From Paenibacillus sp. LHD-117 (lineage in GTDB: Bacteria; Bacillota; Bacilli; Paenibacillales; Paenibacillaceae), in contig NZ_JAVFVT010000010.1 of assembly GCF_030929555.1 (NCBI RefSeq), positions 121,534-185,533 on the forward strand: 64,000 nt of DNA, in the 5' to 3' direction. Position 1 is the first letter of the stretch; every line of letters starts with the position of its first letter. Shown here one piece after another: positions 7,994 through 16,525 of the stretch. The translations under genes were made by a program, and so were the position numbers. Under the pieces are notes generated by a model, which was not told the origin of the DNA, did no database searches, and worked only from the letters and a program-made list of their open reading frames with translations.

Positions 7994-9004
7994 TTATTCG
8001 GGTTCGATGACGCGATCCGGGAACGCTTCCCGCGCGACATCCAGTCTTAGCTTGCCGATCAGGTCGAAGTCCTTCTCGATGATGCCGGTCTCGACCATGT
8101 ACTGCTTCTGCCCTTTTAATCCTTCGTAAGCTTTCTCGGTAAAACCGATCTTCCATGGGTTCTTCGGCAAATCCTTCAGTGTCGCTTCCTTCGGCTGTTT
8201 GACGGCATCGTACATGATGTCGGCCGTTTCGTCTGGATGCGCCTGGGCATATGTCGACGCTTCGTCGAGCGCCTTCAGGAAGCCGACCAATACGTCCTTC
8301 TTGCCGTCGATCAATTCGTCGGAGGCAATCAAGCCTTGCCCAAGACGGAGCGAGGTTTTCGACATGTCGCTGATCTCGTGCACGCCCTCCAGCGCGCCGA
8401 ACTTCTCATGGTTGACCGCGTTGTACACCCATACCCCGTCGATCTCACCCTTCTTCAGCGCCACGTAGGCTTCGTCGAGGCCGCCTTGGCCGATCAGCTC
8501 CGCGTCCTTTAGCGTCAGCCCGTTGTCCGTCAGGTAAAGGTCCCAAAGATACGGAAGAAAAGTACCGCGCAGGAAGCTCAGCTTCTTCCCCTTCAGATCC
8601 GCCCCGCTCGCGATCTCGTCGCGGACGAACAGCTTCCAGTCGCTTGCGCTTAGATCCGTCGCCGTGCCGGACGAGGCGAAGATCGAATATTCGCCTTTGC
8701 TTACCGCGTTCAGCAGCGGGAAGTCCGCTCCGAACGCGATGTCGACCTGCTTGATGAACAACGAATTGACGCCTTCCGCCGGCGTTGCGAAAGTGATGAG
8801 TTCGGCGTCGATGCCGTTTTTCTCGAAGAATCCTTTCTCCTTCGCAACCCGGAACGTTATGTTCGTCGTGATGTCGGCGATTTTCAGCTTGGTGACCGTC
8901 CCTGCCGCGCCCGCTCCGCCGTCTCCGCAGGCCGTTAACAAGGCGCCGGTTAGCGCCAATATAAATACCAATAATGCCAATTGTTTTACACGGAATTTAC
9001 GCAT
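7994..9004 (-). CDS. ABC transporter substrate-binding lipoprotein, SsuA/NMT1 family
   Basis: The 336-residue protein starts with a lipoprotein signal (MRKFRVKQ, hydrophobic stretch, LLTAC lipobox with C26) and continues as an NMT1/SsuA-like binding protein: TTNITFRVAKEKGFFEKNGID, VDIAFGADFPLLNAV, and GVWVYNAVNHEKF. It should capture a ligand outside the membrane for the adjacent permease and ATPase. Its start overlaps the end of the sulfotransferase gene by eight bases, so the two are translationally coupled, which ties the ligand to sulfotransferase chemistry. The ligand could be an aryl sulfate or sulfonate; the sequence does not decide. Confidence 0.93.
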   Translation of the reverse strand: MRKFRVKQLALLVFILALTGALLTACGDGGAGAAGTVTKLKIADITTNITFRVAKEKGFFEKNGIDAELITFATPAEGVNSLFIKQVDIAFGADFPLLNAVSKGEYSIFASSGTATDLSASDWKLFVRDEIASGADLKGKKLSFLRGTFLPYLWDLYLTDNGLTLKDAELIGQGGLDEAYVALKKGEIDGVWVYNAVNHEKFGALEGVHEISDMSKTSLRLGQGLIASDELIDGKKDVLVGFLKALDEASTYAQAHPDETADIMYDAVKQPKEATLKDLPKNPWKIGFTEKAYEGLKGQKQYMVETGIIEKDFDLIGKLRLDVAREAFPDRVIEPE

Positions 9005-10457
9005 GGGAATCCCCCTCTTTTTTTAGCTCCTGGCTCTCGTCTGTCCGGGCGACGCACAAGGCGCCTTCCCCGTAGGAAATCGTTCCTTCCACTTCGACGG
9101 CCGTAACGGCGCCTCGTGCTGCCGCTCCCGGCAAGCGGAAATCCGCTACATCGATCGGCTCGATCTCCGATTCCTCCGGCTGCGAGAGTTGTGGCACCCA
9201 CTCGTAGGGTACGCGGTAGGCGCGATAGACCATGTTGGAGTTCCGTTTGTTCTTGTACGGCGAAATGTATTCCCACACCAGCTCGTGTTCGGCCGTAACT
9301 TCGAAAATCCGGCCGTCCGCGCCTTCCGTGATAAGCGTATTGCCGTTCGGCAGCCGCTGGGCGGAGCTAATGTACGGGCTGTAGAACCGATAGGAGTCGA
9401 GCGGCGCTTGGAAGCCGGCTTCCGTCGGCGTGTACTGCCACTCGATCTCCAGCGTGATCGGGTTAATCTCCAGGATCCGCGAATGGTCGCGGCGGGCGTT
9501 CTTGAGACCGTCCGGCGATTCCGGATTCGGCTTGCCATAGCCGCCCCAGCCGCCGTTATCGAAGATCAGGATGTTGCCCGCGCCGGGCAGTCCTTGCGGA
9601 ATGAGATGGGCGTGATGCTGGCCGATGATCCAGCCGATGCCCTTCGTCTCCTCCGTATCGTAGTCGGGGCCAAGTCTCCATACGATCTTGCCCGTCCGTT
9701 TGTCCGTGATCGCGATAATGTTCGACTCCCGCGCGTCCCAGATGATGTTGTCCGGATGGAAGCGCTCGTCGCCCGCATCGTAATGTTTGTTCGGCCCGAG
9801 TGTGGAAGCAGAGTTGATATGCATCCAATCCCCGTAATGCGTGCCGAATGCCCGCGTGTTGGGATCTTGGTACAATGCTGCTTTGGCGTCTTCGTCGAAG
9901 CCAAGCTCGTCGAAGTGATCGCTGACCGCCCACTCCCAGACGACCTCGCCATCCCAAGTCACTTCGATGATCGTATCGTCGAGAAGCTCCTTATCGGAAA
10001 TTTCGGGACGCGTCACGTTTTTGTGCGAGAGGATGATCGTGTTGCCCGAATCCGTCTTCGGCTCCTGGCCGGGGACGTAATAACCGACCGGATTGCCCTC
10101 TCGCTGGTAATCGTGATGCTGCCTTGCCATCCATTGCGCCGGATGTCCGGGATCCTCGATCCATTCGTACTTGTCGAACTTCCAGACGATGTTGCCGTCC
10201 CAGTCGACCTGGACCAGATTCAGCTCATCCTGGAAGCCGTACTTCGGATCGCGCTCCGCCGTGCTTCCGAGCACGTAACCGCCTGGTAGCAGCTTGTTCG
10301 GGAAGCCGCGCAGCCCTTTCCATAAATGCACTTCCCTGCCGTTCATGTCGATGAGGAGCGCACCTGTATCTGCCGCTTGGTAAATCGTATAACCGCTCCA
10401 TGCCTTCTCAGGCTTGTATACCGTTGTTCCTGTCGGATAAATCGTGGGATGTCCCAT
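8997..10457 (-). CDS. Arylsulfotransferase (ASST) family protein, apparently cytosolic
   Basis: ASST enzymes move sulfate from phenolic sulfate esters to phenol acceptors without PAPS, through a sulfo-histidine intermediate on a beta-propeller. The 486 residues show repeated propeller blades (VQVDWDGNIVWKFD, IIEVTWDGEVVWEW, LEINPITLEIEWQY, FEVTAEHELVWEY) and histidine-rich loops (MARQHHDYQR, GQHHAHLIPQGLPGAGNIL with FDNGG). One of these His should be the sulfo-acceptor. There is no signal peptide, unlike the periplasmic enterobacterial ASSTs. The gene follows marR and overlaps the SsuA-like gene. It could act on phenolic sulfates taken up by the importer. A related propeller with another activity is the alternative. 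Confidence 0.82.
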   Translation of the reverse strand: MGHPTIYPTGTTVYKPEKAWSGYTIYQAADTGALLIDMNGREVHLWKGLRGFPNKLLPGGYVLGSTAERDPKYGFQDELNLVQVDWDGNIVWKFDKYEWIEDPGHPAQWMARQHHDYQREGNPVGYYVPGQEPKTDSGNTIILSHKNVTRPEISDKELLDDTIIEVTWDGEVVWEWAVSDHFDELGFDEDAKAALYQDPNTRAFGTHYGDWMHINSASTLGPNKHYDAGDERFHPDNIIWDARESNIIAITDKRTGKIVWRLGPDYDTEETKGIGWIIGQHHAHLIPQGLPGAGNILIFDNGGWGGYGKPNPESPDGLKNARRDHSRILEINPITLEIEWQYTPTEAGFQAPLDSYRFYSPYISSAQRLPNGNTLITEGADGRIFEVTAEHELVWEYISPYKNKRNSNMVYRAYRVPYEWVPQLSQPEESEIEPIDVADFRLPGAAARGAVTAVEVEGTISYGEGALCVARTDESQELKKEGDSHA

Positions 10458-10498
10458 ATTTCATTTCTCCCTTCCATGCATAGGTTCGTTCTTTTATT

Positions 10499-11035
10499 TT
10501 AGTAGGAAATAAATCGATTCGCCGGTTTGTTCGGCACCTGCTTGCGCGGCGGCACTGTCACGGCGGCCTCTTCTCCCGCATGCAGCATAACCTTGTCGGC
10601 GAACTGTTCAAGATGATCGATGAGCCGTTTGTAGATCACGATTTGCGCTTCCAGCTCGGGCTTCGTGAAAGAGCCGAACAACAAATCGATCATATAGCCG
10701 CCCGTTTCGCGGGTGCGCACCAGCAGCTCCCTGCCTTTCGGCATGATGTCGAGGACAATCGAGCGGCGATCAGTCTCGCTCCGCTTCCTGATCGCATAAC
10801 CGCCAGCTTCCAGCTTATCGCATTGCGCCGTAACCGCGCCGGACGTGAAGTCCAGCCGTTCCGCCAGCTCGCCCAGCCGCTGTTCTCCTTCTCGGGCGAT
10901 CGCGTTCAGGATGAGCATGCCCGGCAGCGCCACGCCGTCGATCGCGATTTTGTCGCGTTCCTTCACGAATCTCCGGACCAGCTTACGAAATAGCCAGTCG
11001 GCTTCCTCTAGCAAAGCTATGTCTCTGTCGTCCAT
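10499..11035 (-). CDS. MarR-family transcriptional regulator
   Basis: Winged-helix regulator of 178 residues. The DNA-binding core is QRLGELAERLDFTSGAVTAQ followed by DKLEAGGYAIRKRSETDRRS, the MarR recognition helix and wing, with a C-terminal dimerisation helix. A Pro/Arg-rich tail (VPPRKQVPNKPANRF) is unusual. MarR proteins often respond to phenolic compounds. It is the first gene of a cluster with an arylsulfotransferase and a sulfonate-type importer, 41 bases upstream of the former. Autoregulation is therefore likely, and a phenolic sulfate or phenol is a plausible inducer (inference). AAAGGAG precedes the ATG. Confidence 0.92.
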   Translation of the reverse strand: MDDRDIALLEEADWLFRKLVRRFVKERDKIAIDGVALPGMLILNAIAREGEQRLGELAERLDFTSGAVTAQCDKLEAGGYAIRKRSETDRRSIVLDIMPKGRELLVRTRETGGYMIDLLFGSFTKPELEAQIVIYKRLIDHLEQFADKVMLHAGEEAAVTVPPRKQVPNKPANRFISY

Positions 11036-11077
11036 GTCGCTCCTTTCCTACTCCAGCTTCGAGTTCCAAGTAAACAG

Positions 11078-11130
11078 AAAGGCTCCCGGCAACTCTTCCG
11101 TTCAAGCGGTAAGAGTAGTCGGGAGCCTTT
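11078..11130 (-). terminator. Terminator-like hairpin in the marR leader
   Basis: On the minus strand AAAGGCTCCCG pairs with CGGGAGCCTTT. An inner ACTCTT/AAGAGT helix and CCG/CGG tip extend it to about 20 pairs, and it is followed by CTGTTT. It lies about 40-95 bases upstream of the marR start, with no gene behind it in this orientation. It is either an attenuator of the marR operon or the relic of a lost gene. Confidence 0.7.
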
Positions 11131-11139
11131 GGCGGTCCA

Positions 11140-11216
11140 ATCGGCTGTCCTTATGTTATAAATTCGAGATAATGATCGTTCGTTTAATGAGCTTTAATCA
11201 AATGATCTTGGAGTAA
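11140..11216 (-). promoter_or_regulatory. Candidate marR promoter/operator region
   Basis: AT-rich minus-strand DNA with two GATCATT copies (near 11210-11204 and 11178-11172) flanking an imperfect palindrome around TTTGATTAAAGCTCATTAAA. MarR proteins bind such palindromes in their own promoter. No confident -35/-10 pair was identified. Confidence 0.35.
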
Positions 11217-11283
11217 GATTAAACCAATTAATCATACCTGTCAAGTGGGTATTTAAAAAGAATGGCGGATGCGCGCTGACTAT

Positions 11284-11600
11284 ACGTTCTCTCCGTGCAC
11301 CAGTAAGCTGATTTTTCGGCCAATTGCCCCGACACACCCGCACCGTGCACTCGTAAGCCGACTTTCTCGGCCTATCACGCTCACCGCACCCGCTCCGCGC
11401 ACCCGTAAGCCGACTTTCTCGGCCTATTGCTGCCGACACACCCTCTCCGCGCACCCGTAAGCCGAATTTCTCGGCCTATCGCGCTCGCCGCCCCCGCTCT
11501 GCGCACCCGTAAGCCGACTTTCTCGGCCTATTGCTGCCGACACACCCGCTCCGAGCACTCGTGAGCCGACTTTCTCGGCCTATCGCGCTCGCCGCTCCGC
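11284..11600. repeat. Six-copy 52-bp tandem repeat with alternating linkers
   Basis: The word GTAAGC (GTGAGC in the last) starts at 11303, 11353, 11405, 11457, 11509 and 11561, so the period is 50 then 52 bases four times. Each unit holds the small hairpin GCCGA-CTTTC-TCGGC. The linkers alternate between a TGCTGCCGACACACC type and a CGCGCTCGCCGC type, giving a higher-order 104-base period. There is no credible gene in it. Confidence 0.9.
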
Positions 11601-11628
11601 CATTGTTTTTCGTTTTAATTAGTCAGCG

Positions 11629-11681
11629 AAAAAAACGCCCACTCAGGCGGGAGCTAGTCTCCGACTGCCTGAATGGGCGTT
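11629..11681 (-). terminator. Rho-independent terminator of the nitroreductase gene
   Basis: AACGCCCA/TGGGCGTT stem extended inward by CAGGC/GCCTG, followed on the minus strand by seven T residues, 14 bases after the stop codon. Confidence 0.88.
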
Positions 11682-11694
11682 CATGTTTTTATTA

Positions 11695-12309
11695 TTACTT
11701 CACGAATTTCACGCGATTCTCAAGCGGGCTGAATTGTTTCTCGCCAGCGGGAGCGACGACTTTGCCGAACGGCATTTGTGCAAGCAGCTTCCAACTGGAC
11801 GGAACGTTCCACTCGGCCTTCACTTTGTCGTCGATCAGCGGGTTATAGTGCTGCAGCGAAGCCCCGAAGCCTTCCAGCTCGAGCGATGTCCAGATGACGA
11901 ATTGCAGCATGCCGTTCGATTGGTTGGACCAGACCGGGAAGTTGTCGGCGTATGAAGCGAACTGCTTTTGCAAACCTTCCACGACTTCGTTGTCCTCGAA
12001 AAACAGCACCGTGCCGTAACCCGCTCCGAAAGCATTCATCTTCTCTTGCGTAGGGCCGAACTGATCGGCAGGAACGATCGCCTTCAGCGTATCCGTCGTG
12101 ATGCTCCACAGCTTCTTGTGCTGGTCGCCAAGCAGGACGACAACGCGCGCGCTTTGGGAGTTGAAGGAAGAAGGCGTATGTTTCACCGCGTGGTTAATTA
12201 CCTCTTGAATACGTTCGTCCGAGACAACTTGTTCATTGCTGATGGCGTAGATGGATCGTCTCGATTGTAACGCTGTATAAAAGTCTTTCGTCGCTGTTAA
12301 AGTTCCCAT
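11695..12309 (-). CDS. Nitroreductase-family FMN oxidoreductase (CinD/Hbn1-like)
   Basis: NAD(P)H- and FMN-dependent reductase acting on nitroaromatics or quinones, inferred from the family. In 204 residues the FMN-binding motifs are RRSIYAI near the N-terminus, NHAVKHTPSSFNSQSAR, and the C-terminal KLLAQMPFGKV. The TPSSFNSQ signature marks the Hbn1/CinD branch, whose Lactococcus member is copper-induced and protects against quinone stress. ACGGAGG precedes the ATG. It sits beside a CatE-like dioxygenase and the CopA gene, a neighbourhood consistent with copper/quinone or phenolic stress. Confidence 0.9.
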   Translation of the reverse strand: MGTLTATKDFYTALQSRRSIYAISNEQVVSDERIQEVINHAVKHTPSSFNSQSARVVVLLGDQHKKLWSITTDTLKAIVPADQFGPTQEKMNAFGAGYGTVLFFEDNEVVEGLQKQFASYADNFPVWSNQSNGMLQFVIWTSLELEGFGASLQHYNPLIDDKVKAEWNVPSSWKLLAQMPFGKVVAPAGEKQFSPLENRVKFVK

Positions 12310-12397
12310 GTTTGTAACCTCCGTATATTCGTAATGAAATGGATGAAAAGTTCATGCAATGCAAATCATTTGAAGAAGTCAATCCGTACGTGTGACC

Positions 12398-13264
12398 TTA
12401 TTTCCCCTCTGACACTAGCTTGACTCGGATTCCGAACGGGTCCGTCAAAAAAATCGCGCCGTCCTGTTTGGTCGGCTCAAAGCCCGCCGCCGCGGCGGAT
12501 TCGGCTACTTTCGCCGTCTCTTCGTCATTCGGCTGCACGATCGTGAAATAATCGATACCCGTGCCATTTGGCGGTGTCGGAGGCGCGCCTGCTCCCGCCC
12601 ACAGATTCAAGCCAACATGGTGATGGTAGCCGCCGGCCGCGATGAAGAGCGCGCCCATTCGCATCCAATCGGCAACAATGTCGAATCCGAGAACGTCGCA
12701 ATAGAACCTTCTTGCTTTCGCCATATCCCCGATATGGAAATGGACATGGCCCATCGTTGTTCCGGCGGGCATGCCGCTCCACGCCGTGCTCCCGGCTTCC
12801 TGAAGCAATCCGTCCCAATCGATGGGATCGGAAGCCATGCGCACGGTGCCGTCGGAATTGATGTTCCACTCCTCTCGCGGACGATCTCGATAAATCTCGA
12901 TGCCGTTATGATCCGGATCGGAGATATACAGCGCTTCGCTGACCAGGTGATCCGCTTGCCCGATCTCGATGCCCGACTCGATCAATCTTCTGAGCGCGAG
13001 ACCGAGATCCTTCCTCGTCGGCAGCAGAATCGCGAAGTGGTACAAACCGCTGAAGGATCGCGGCGGCGTTATGACGGCGTTCGGAACTTCCTCCAAAATG
13101 AGCAGCGCCGTGCTGCCGTCAACAGTCAGCTCAGCCGTTCGGCCATGTTGCTTCAGCAGTCGAAGACCGACAACGTCTTCGTAAAATTTCAGCGAACGTT
13201 CCAAGTCGCTTATTTTTAGTTTAACCACACCCAGCTTGGTGCCAGGATGCAATTTATGGCTCAA
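12398..13264 (-). CDS. catE: VOC-family extradiol dioxygenase, CatE (catechol-2,3-dioxygenase)-like
   Basis: The 288-residue protein has two vicinal-oxygen-chelate modules (about 1-140 and 150-288), the length and layout of Bacillus CatE/YfiE. Candidate iron ligands are in MGHVHFHIGDM (His in module 2), YHHHVGLNLW and the acidic C-terminal strand. CatE opens catechol at the 2,3 position. The start is TTG at 13264 behind AGGAGG. An excellent promoter lies upstream. With the nitroreductase and the nearby arylsulfotransferase operon it suggests handling of phenolics (inference). A different extradiol or glyoxalase-like activity cannot be excluded. Confidence 0.85.
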   Translation of the reverse strand: MSHKLHPGTKLGVVKLKISDLERSLKFYEDVVGLRLLKQHGRTAELTVDGSTALLILEEVPNAVITPPRSFSGLYHFAILLPTRKDLGLALRRLIESGIEIGQADHLVSEALYISDPDHNGIEIYRDRPREEWNINSDGTVRMASDPIDWDGLLQEAGSTAWSGMPAGTTMGHVHFHIGDMAKARRFYCDVLGFDIVADWMRMGALFIAAGGYHHHVGLNLWAGAGAPPTPPNGTGIDYFTIVQPNDEETAKVAESAAAAGFEPTKQDGAIFLTDPFGIRVKLVSEGK

Positions 13265-13287
13265 GGAAGCTCACCCTCCTGTTTCGT

Positions 13288-13344
13288 TTTATGTGTTACT
13301 TACTATTTGTTATTAAGTATATAATGTGAACTTACTTAAGTCAA
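13288..13344 (-). promoter_or_regulatory. catE promoter with direct-repeat operator candidate
   Basis: TTGACT (13344-13339), 17-base spacer, TATACT (13321-13316) on the minus strand. Two direct copies of AGTAAGTT/ACACAT-like sequence, one inside the spacer and one downstream of the -10, are candidate repressor sites. Confidence 0.75.
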
Positions 13345-13368
13345 GTACGTTTTCTGTCCGGTCGCAGC

Positions 13369-13404
13369 AAAAAATCCACGCAGCTATTTGAGCTTGTGGA
13401 TTTT
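13369..13404 (-). terminator. Terminator of copA
   Basis: AAAATCCAC/GTGGATTTT stem with inner AGCT/AGCT pairs, ending in TTTTTTGC on the minus strand, about 40 bases after the copA stop. Confidence 0.8.
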
Positions 13405-13443
13405 GAGTCTAACTTATTCTCGTTCGCCGGTCTTCGCTGCTTC

Positions 13444-15690
13444 TCAAATCTTGGTGCGCTGCAGCCGCAGCGCGTTCAGAACGACGGATACCGAGCTTAG
13501 CGCCATCGCCGCGCCAGCTACCCACGGCGCCAGCAAGCCGATCGCGGCAATCGGAATGCCGAGCGTGTTGTAACCGAGCGCCCAGAACAAGTTCTGTTTA
13601 ATATTCGCCATCGTCTTGCGGCTCATCTCTATGGCGCCCGGGATGCTCGCGAGGTCTCCGCGCATGAGCGTTACGTCGGCCGCTTCGATCGCGACGTCAG
13701 TACCGGTTCCGATGGCCATGCCTACGTCCGCCGTAGCCAAAGCCGGCGCGTCATTGATGCCGTCCCCGACCATGGCCACCCTGCGGCCTTGCGCCTGCAG
13801 TTTTTTCACTTCGTCGGCTTTTCCTTCCGGCAGCACCTCCGCCAACACGCGCTTGATTCCGACTTGGGAAGCGATCGTTTTTGCCGTACGCTCGTTGTCA
13901 CCGGTCATCATGATGACCTCGATGCCCATGGCCTGAAGCTTTGCTACGGCTGCAGCCGATGTTTCTTTGACCGTATCGGCCACCGCTACGAGCCCGGCGT
14001 ACGAGCCGTCGATGGCAGCGAGCATCGCCGTCTTGCCTTCGTTTTCGAGCATCGTCATAATATTATAGGCTTCCGATGCATCGACCCCTCTGCCCTCCAT
14101 GAGCCGTCTGGTTCCGACGAGCACCGATCTTCCGTCCACTACGGCTTCAATTCCGAATCCGGGAATCGCTTCGAACGAATCCGCCGACGGCATCCCCACG
14201 CCTCTCCGCTCGATTCCGCCAACTATGGCTTCCGCCAGCGGATGCTCGGAATTTCGCTCCGCCGCTCCAACAAGCCGCAAGAACTCCGTCTCGTCCATAG
14301 CCGTGTGGATATCGGTCAACTCCGGCTTGCCTTTGGTCACCGTGCCCGTCTTATCCAAGACGACGGTGTCGATTCGGTGCGTATTCTCCAGGTGTTCGCC
14401 TCCCTTGAACAGGATGCCGAGCTCGGCTGCCCGTCCGGAGCCTGCCATAATCGAAGTCGGCGTAGCGAGACCCAAGGCGCAAGGGCATGCGATTACGAGA
14501 ATGGCGATTGCCTTCTCGAGCGCCTCGGCGAAATCGCCCGGCGTGACAAAGAAGTACCAAACCAGGAACGCCGCAATCGCAATGACGACGACGATCGGCA
14601 CGAAAATGCCGGAGATGACGTCCGCCACCCGTTGAATCGGCGCTTTGGAGCCTTGCGCTTCTTCCACCACTTTGATGATTTGCGCGAGGGCCGTATCCTT
14701 GCCGACCTTGGTCGCTTGAAGGCGAAGGCTTCCGTTTTTGTTCAGCGTCGCGCCGATGACGGGGTCTCCCGCCGCCTTCGATACGGGCAAACTTTCGCCG
14801 GTCAGCATCGATTCGTCCACGGCGGACGTTCCTTCCAGAACGATACCGTCCACCGGTATTTTCTCTCCTGGCTTCACGATCACGATATCGCCGGGCACGA
14901 CGTCTTCGACCGCGATCGATTGCTCGGCTCCTTCCCGAATAACGGTGGCGTTCTTCGCCTGCAGGCCCATCAACGATTTAATCGCTTCCGACGTCCGCCC
15001 TTTGGCCATGGACTCGAAGAGTTTGCCCATCACGACGAGCGTGATCAAGACGGCGCTCGTCTCGTAATAAAGCGCCGGTCCTCCATGCCCGCCATGCGTC
15101 GATGCGTCTGACAAATACCACTCGATGGTCAAATACAGGCTGTAGAAGTAAGCCGCCGACGTGCCGAGCGAGACGAGCACATCCATGTTGGCGCTACGGT
15201 TGCGCAGCGCCTTGTAAGCGCCGGAATAGAACGGCCAGCCAACGTAGAATTGCACCGGCGTGGCCAACAGCAGCTGAAACCACGGATTCATGAACAGCTC
15301 CGGCACATAGATCCATGAAGTAAAGGAGAAATGCCCGACCATACTCCAAAGCAGCGGCAGCGAGAGAATCGCGGACAGAATCAGCTTCCGCTTATGTTTC
15401 CCGAGCTCCTCCGCCCGCCTTCCCGCGGAATCTTTCTCCGCTTGTTTTTGGACGGCTTCGTATCCCAGCTGCTTTACCTTCTCCTGAAGGTTCGCTACAG
15501 TGAGCTCGTTTGCCGAGTAGGAGACGCTGGCGGTCTCCATCGCGAAGTTCACGGCCGCGTTCGCGACTCCCGGCATTTTGGACAACCCCTTCTCGATTCG
15601 GTTCGCGCATGCCGCGCAGGTCATACCAGTTATATTCAAAGTGACTTGTTCCAAAGTTTGGTCGTTTCGGTCATTCCGTTGTGCTTCCAT
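13444..15690 (-). CDS. copA: Copper-exporting P1B-type ATPase CopA
   Basis: Pumps Cu(I) out of the cell. From the chosen ATG ([10 protein letters not shown]) it has 748 residues. There is one N-terminal heavy-metal domain with GMTCAAC (C25, C28), eight expected membrane helices with the CPC motif in [12 protein letters not shown], the phosphorylation site DKTGTVTKG, the HP motif SEHPLAEA, the hinge [12 protein letters not shown], and the C-terminal YN and MxxSS motifs ([17 protein letters not shown]) of copper pumps. The open frame runs to a GTG at 15774, but that codon lies inside the promoter. An ATG at 15747 has AAGGA touching it, so the ATG at 15690 is preferred with moderate certainty. 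No copZ or csoR lies beside it. Confidence 0.95.
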   Translation of the reverse strand: MEAQRNDRNDQTLEQVTLNITGMTCAACANRIEKGLSKMPGVANAAVNFAMETASVSYSANELTVANLQEKVKQLGYEAVQKQAEKDSAGRRAEELGKHKRKLILSAILSLPLLWSMVGHFSFTSWIYVPELFMNPWFQLLLATPVQFYVGWPFYSGAYKALRNRSANMDVLVSLGTSAAYFYSLYLTIEWYLSDASTHGGHGGPALYYETSAVLITLVVMGKLFESMAKGRTSEAIKSLMGLQAKNATVIREGAEQSIAVEDVVPGDIVIVKPGEKIPVDGIVLEGTSAVDESMLTGESLPVSKAAGDPVIGATLNKNGSLRLQATKVGKDTALAQIIKVVEEAQGSKAPIQRVADVISGIFVPIVVVIAIAAFLVWYFFVTPGDFAEALEKAIAILVIACPCALGLATPTSIMAGSGRAAELGILFKGGEHLENTHRIDTVVLDKTGTVTKGKPELTDIHTAMDETEFLRLVGAAERNSEHPLAEAIVGGIERRGVGMPSADSFEAIPGFGIEAVVDGRSVLVGTRRLMEGRGVDASEAYNIMTMLENEGKTAMLAAIDGSYAGLVAVADTVKETSAAAVAKLQAMGIEVIMMTGDNERTAKTIASQVGIKRVLAEVLPEGKADEVKKLQAQGRRVAMVGDGINDAPALATADVGMAIGTGTDVAIEAADVTLMRGDLASIPGAIEMSRKTMANIKQNLFWALGYNTLGIPIAAIGLLAPWVAGAAMALSSVSVVLNALRLQRTKI

Positions 15691-15762
15691 GGGTGAGACA
15701 CGCTCCCGTCTTATCCGATTATTGTCATTCAAATCGTTAGTAACCATTCCTTTTATGGTTTG

Positions 15763-15791
15763 AGTATACCCCACCCAGGTATATTAGTCAA
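15763..15791 (-). promoter_or_regulatory. copA promoter with CsoR-type operator
   Basis: TTGACT (15791-15786), 17-base spacer and TATACT (15768-15763) on the minus strand. The spacer and -10 contain ATACCCCACCCAGGTAT (15766-15782, plus strand), a GC-rich pseudo-palindrome flanked by ATA/TAT of the kind bound by the copper-sensing repressor CsoR. The regulator gene is not in the window. Confidence 0.82.
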
Positions 15792-15894
15792 CATAAATTT
15801 ACAATACCCCCGTTCCCTATATTGAATATTGTCAATTCGTGCTATTCTAATTAAAAGCTTGAAGCGAGAATCCCAAGAAAGGCGGATGGATCAT

Positions 15895-16416
15895 ATGAAG
15901 TTAACGATTCTGCAAGTGAAGACAGCGGAAGAGATCGAGGATCTAGCTAGTCTGGCGGCCGAAATATGGCGCGAGTATTATGTAATCCTGATTACGATGG
16001 AACAGATCGATTACATGATTGGCAAATTCCAATCGGTTCCGGCGATCACGGATCAGATCAATCATCAAGGCTACGAATATTATTTGATCCGTGAAGATGG
16101 CTTCGCGGTCGGGTATTTATCATGCAAACAAGAAGAGGATAAGCTCTTCCTGAGCAAGTTTTATATAGACAAGGAGCGCCGGGGACGCGGCTATGCGAGC
16201 CAAGCGATGGTTTTCCTAGAGCAGTTGTGCCAAGAACGAAATCTGCGACGTATTTGGCTGACGGTCAATCGCCATAATGAATCTAGTATTGGAGTATATG
16301 AGAAAAAAGGCTTTAGGATCGTCCGAGATCAACTTGCGGATATCGGAAATGGATTCGTCATGGATGATTACATCATGGAGAAAGAAATTCCGGCTCCGGT
16401 CAATCGCCCCTATTAG
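15895..16416 (+). CDS. GNAT-family N-acetyltransferase
   Basis: Acetyl-CoA-dependent acyltransferase of unknown substrate. The acetyl-CoA loop is RRGRGYASQAM (R/Q-x-x-G-x-G/A), preceded by the strand LFLSKFYIDKE and followed by LRRIWLTVNRHNESSIGVYEKKGF, the usual motif B ending. The ATG at 15895 (MKLTILQVK) has AAAGGCGG at proper distance; an ATG at 15886 in the same frame is an alternative, while the longer open frame from 15829 has no ribosome site. The product is 173 residues. It is transcribed divergently from copA and is a single-gene unit. Confidence 0.88.
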   Translation: MKLTILQVKTAEEIEDLASLAAEIWREYYVILITMEQIDYMIGKFQSVPAITDQINHQGYEYYLIREDGFAVGYLSCKQEEDKLFLSKFYIDKERRGRGYASQAMVFLEQLCQERNLRRIWLTVNRHNESSIGVYEKKGFRIVRDQLADIGNGFVMDDYIMEKEIPAPVNRPY

Positions 16417-16428
16417 ATGCTTCCGCCT

Positions 16429-16477
16429 AAAAAAAGGCCGTCGTCCGGACTGCGGCTAGCGGCGGTCGGACAACGGC
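16429..16477 (-). terminator. Terminator of the gcvPA-gcvPB operon
   Basis: GCCGT-GTCCG/CGGAC-ACGGC stem with one mismatch, followed on the minus strand by seven T residues. It lies about 50 bases after the gcvPB stop and also separates the convergent GNAT gene. Confidence 0.82.
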
Positions 16478-16525
16478 TTATATAACGATGGGAGTTGATG
16501 CGGTCAAAAGATTTACAAATACTTG

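Noticed and set aside
9189..10289. 366-codon plus-strand open frame
   Set aside because: It lies opposite the arylsulfotransferase gene, which has propeller motifs and operon context; high G+C creates long antisense frames.
11284..11600. Possible CRISPR array
   Set aside because: Units are contiguous tandem copies with two alternating linkers rather than unique spacers, and no cas genes are near.
15691..15774. Longer N-terminus for CopA starting at GTG 15774
   Set aside because: That codon lies within the -10/operator region, upstream of the expected transcript start.
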